Assembly: GCA_023387655.1 (NCBI GenBank)
Contig: JAEWHR010000010.1
Location: 1-6,040 of the forward strand
Direction: 5' to 3'
Source of the DNA: Bacillota bacterium
GTDB lineage: Bacteria; Bacillota; Clostridia; Lachnospirales; Lachnospiraceae
Length of the DNA: 6,040 bases
Shown: positions 5,523 through 6,040 of the stretch, one piece after another
Layout: the number at the start of each line of letters is the position of its first letter
Position numbering within the stretch: position 1 is the stretch's first letter
The notes under the pieces: model-generated
The model's input: only the letters and a program-made list of their open reading frames with translations
What the model was told of the DNA's origin: nothing
Databases searched by the model: none
Made by a program: the position numbers and the translations under genes

Positions 5523-5592
5523 ATTGAAATCTATGGTATTTCAAACAATAAATAATACTATAGTAATAAAAATCTGATTTAGCTTCTACACC

Positions 5593-6040
5593 TTAATGTT
5601 TCACAATTCGATAATAAGTTCTCGCAGTAAGTGCATAAACCACAGCGTAAAATATGATAAATACTGCCAATGTCACTATCGTACATGTTGCAAATAATGC
5701 AATATTGGTCAAATTAAAGATCGCTAATAATTTTGTGATTACGTTAAATGCAAAAGCAATATGGATTGCAGCAGCAATAATAGGAAGGAAGAAAACCATT
5801 AACACCTGGCTGTGTATTGTCTTTTTCACTTCTTCTTGGCTCATACCAACTTTTTGCATAATCTCAAATCGCTCTCTATCATCATTCCCCTCTGAAATCT
5901 GTTTATAATACATAATCAGTACCGTTGCCATTAAGAACAGGGATCCTAAAAAGATACCTAGGAAAAAGAGCCCACCGTATAAAAATAAAAATTCACTTCT
6001 CATGTATTCTGAACTTTGTACACGAAGACTCTGAAAAGGT
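5593..6040 (-). CDS. BceB/FtsX-type ABC transporter permease, C-terminal part
   Basis: The reading frame stays open through the right edge, so only the last 148 residues are here; the ATG at 6001-6003 is internal. Three hydrophobic stretches are visible: LYGGLFFLGIFLGSLFLMATV, SQVLMVFFLPIIAAAIHIAFAF and NIALFATCTIVTLAVFIIFYAVVYAL. They correspond to the last three membrane helices of BceB-type permeases. The cytoplasmic stretch between the first two, MYYKQISEGNDDRERFEIMQKVGMSQEEVKK, is characteristic of that family. Such proteins pair with a BceA-type ATPase and usually serve in sensing and resisting peptide antibiotics that target cell-wall precursors, commonly beside a BceRS two-component system. 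Any partner would lie right of the window. The stop is TAA at 5593-5595. The substrate cannot be told from this fragment. Confidence 0.88.
   Translation of the reverse strand, partial: PFQSLRVQSSEYMRSEFLFLYGGLFFLGIFLGSLFLMATVLIMYYKQISEGNDDRERFEIMQKVGMSQEEVKKTIHSQVLMVFFLPIIAAAIHIAFAFNVITKLLAIFNLTNIALFATCTIVTLAVFIIFYAVVYALTARTYYRIVKH

Noticed and set aside
5654..5908. Plus-strand open frame of 84 codons.
   Set aside because: It is antisense to the membrane helices of the permease, which explains its hydrophobic look.
5593..6003. Complete 136-residue permease-like protein starting at 6003.
   Set aside because: The frame stays open to the window edge and the content matches the C-terminal helices of a larger BceB-type protein, so it is a partial gene.
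2418..6040. Permease and GH3 as one operon, for example an oligosaccharide uptake and breakdown unit.
   Set aside because: The permease belongs to the antibiotic-peptide type and not a sugar importer, and the 262-base gap holds a hairpin and candidate promoters.

Overview
The window is AT-rich DNA from a low-GC Gram-positive bacterium. Strong AAAGGAG-type ribosome binding sites, a T-box leader, a BceB-type permease, a YesN/AraC-type regulator and a large signal-less GH3 glycosidase point to a plant-polysaccharide-degrading member of the Clostridia, most like Lachnospiraceae / Lachnoclostridium. This placement is inferred from gene content; no search was run. Every gene I accept lies on the minus strand, so transcription runs from right to left.

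In transcription order: the C-terminal part of a BceB/FtsX-type ABC transporter permease enters at the right edge (5593-6040). A 262-base gap follows, holding a long imperfect hairpin, two candidate promoters and an inverted repeat that could mask the next ribosome binding site. Next is a 970-residue GH3 glycosidase (2418-5330), probably cytoplasmic, with an extra module inserted in its second domain and another at its C-terminus. Its stop codon sits inside a short tandem repeat, and a good hairpin terminator lies about 150 bases downstream. After that comes a small cysteine-rich DUF1284-type protein (1786-2148), then a 330-base gap with a promoter and operator-like repeat. A 146-residue AraC-type protein (1015-1455) follows, which looks like a two-component response regulator that has lost nearly all of its receiver domain. 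Then comes ispF of the MEP isoprenoid pathway (369-947), with an unusual cysteine-bearing tail. Last is a complete T-box leader (about 71-302) with its own consensus promoter and terminator, controlling a gene beyond the left edge. Its specifier reads best as UGC (Cys), so the downstream gene is probably cysS or another cysteine-related gene.

The genes do not form one pathway. Separate promoters and terminators suggest several independent transcription units: permease; GH3; DUF1284; AraC-type regulator with ispF possibly read through; and the T-box gene. The points most worth a second look are the receiver-less regulator, the Cys-rich IspF tail beside a Cys-type T-box, the 33-nt phase-preserving repeat that re-encodes the GH3 C-terminus, and the possible RBS-masking hairpin upstream of GH3. 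I did not find a clearly new multi-gene system.
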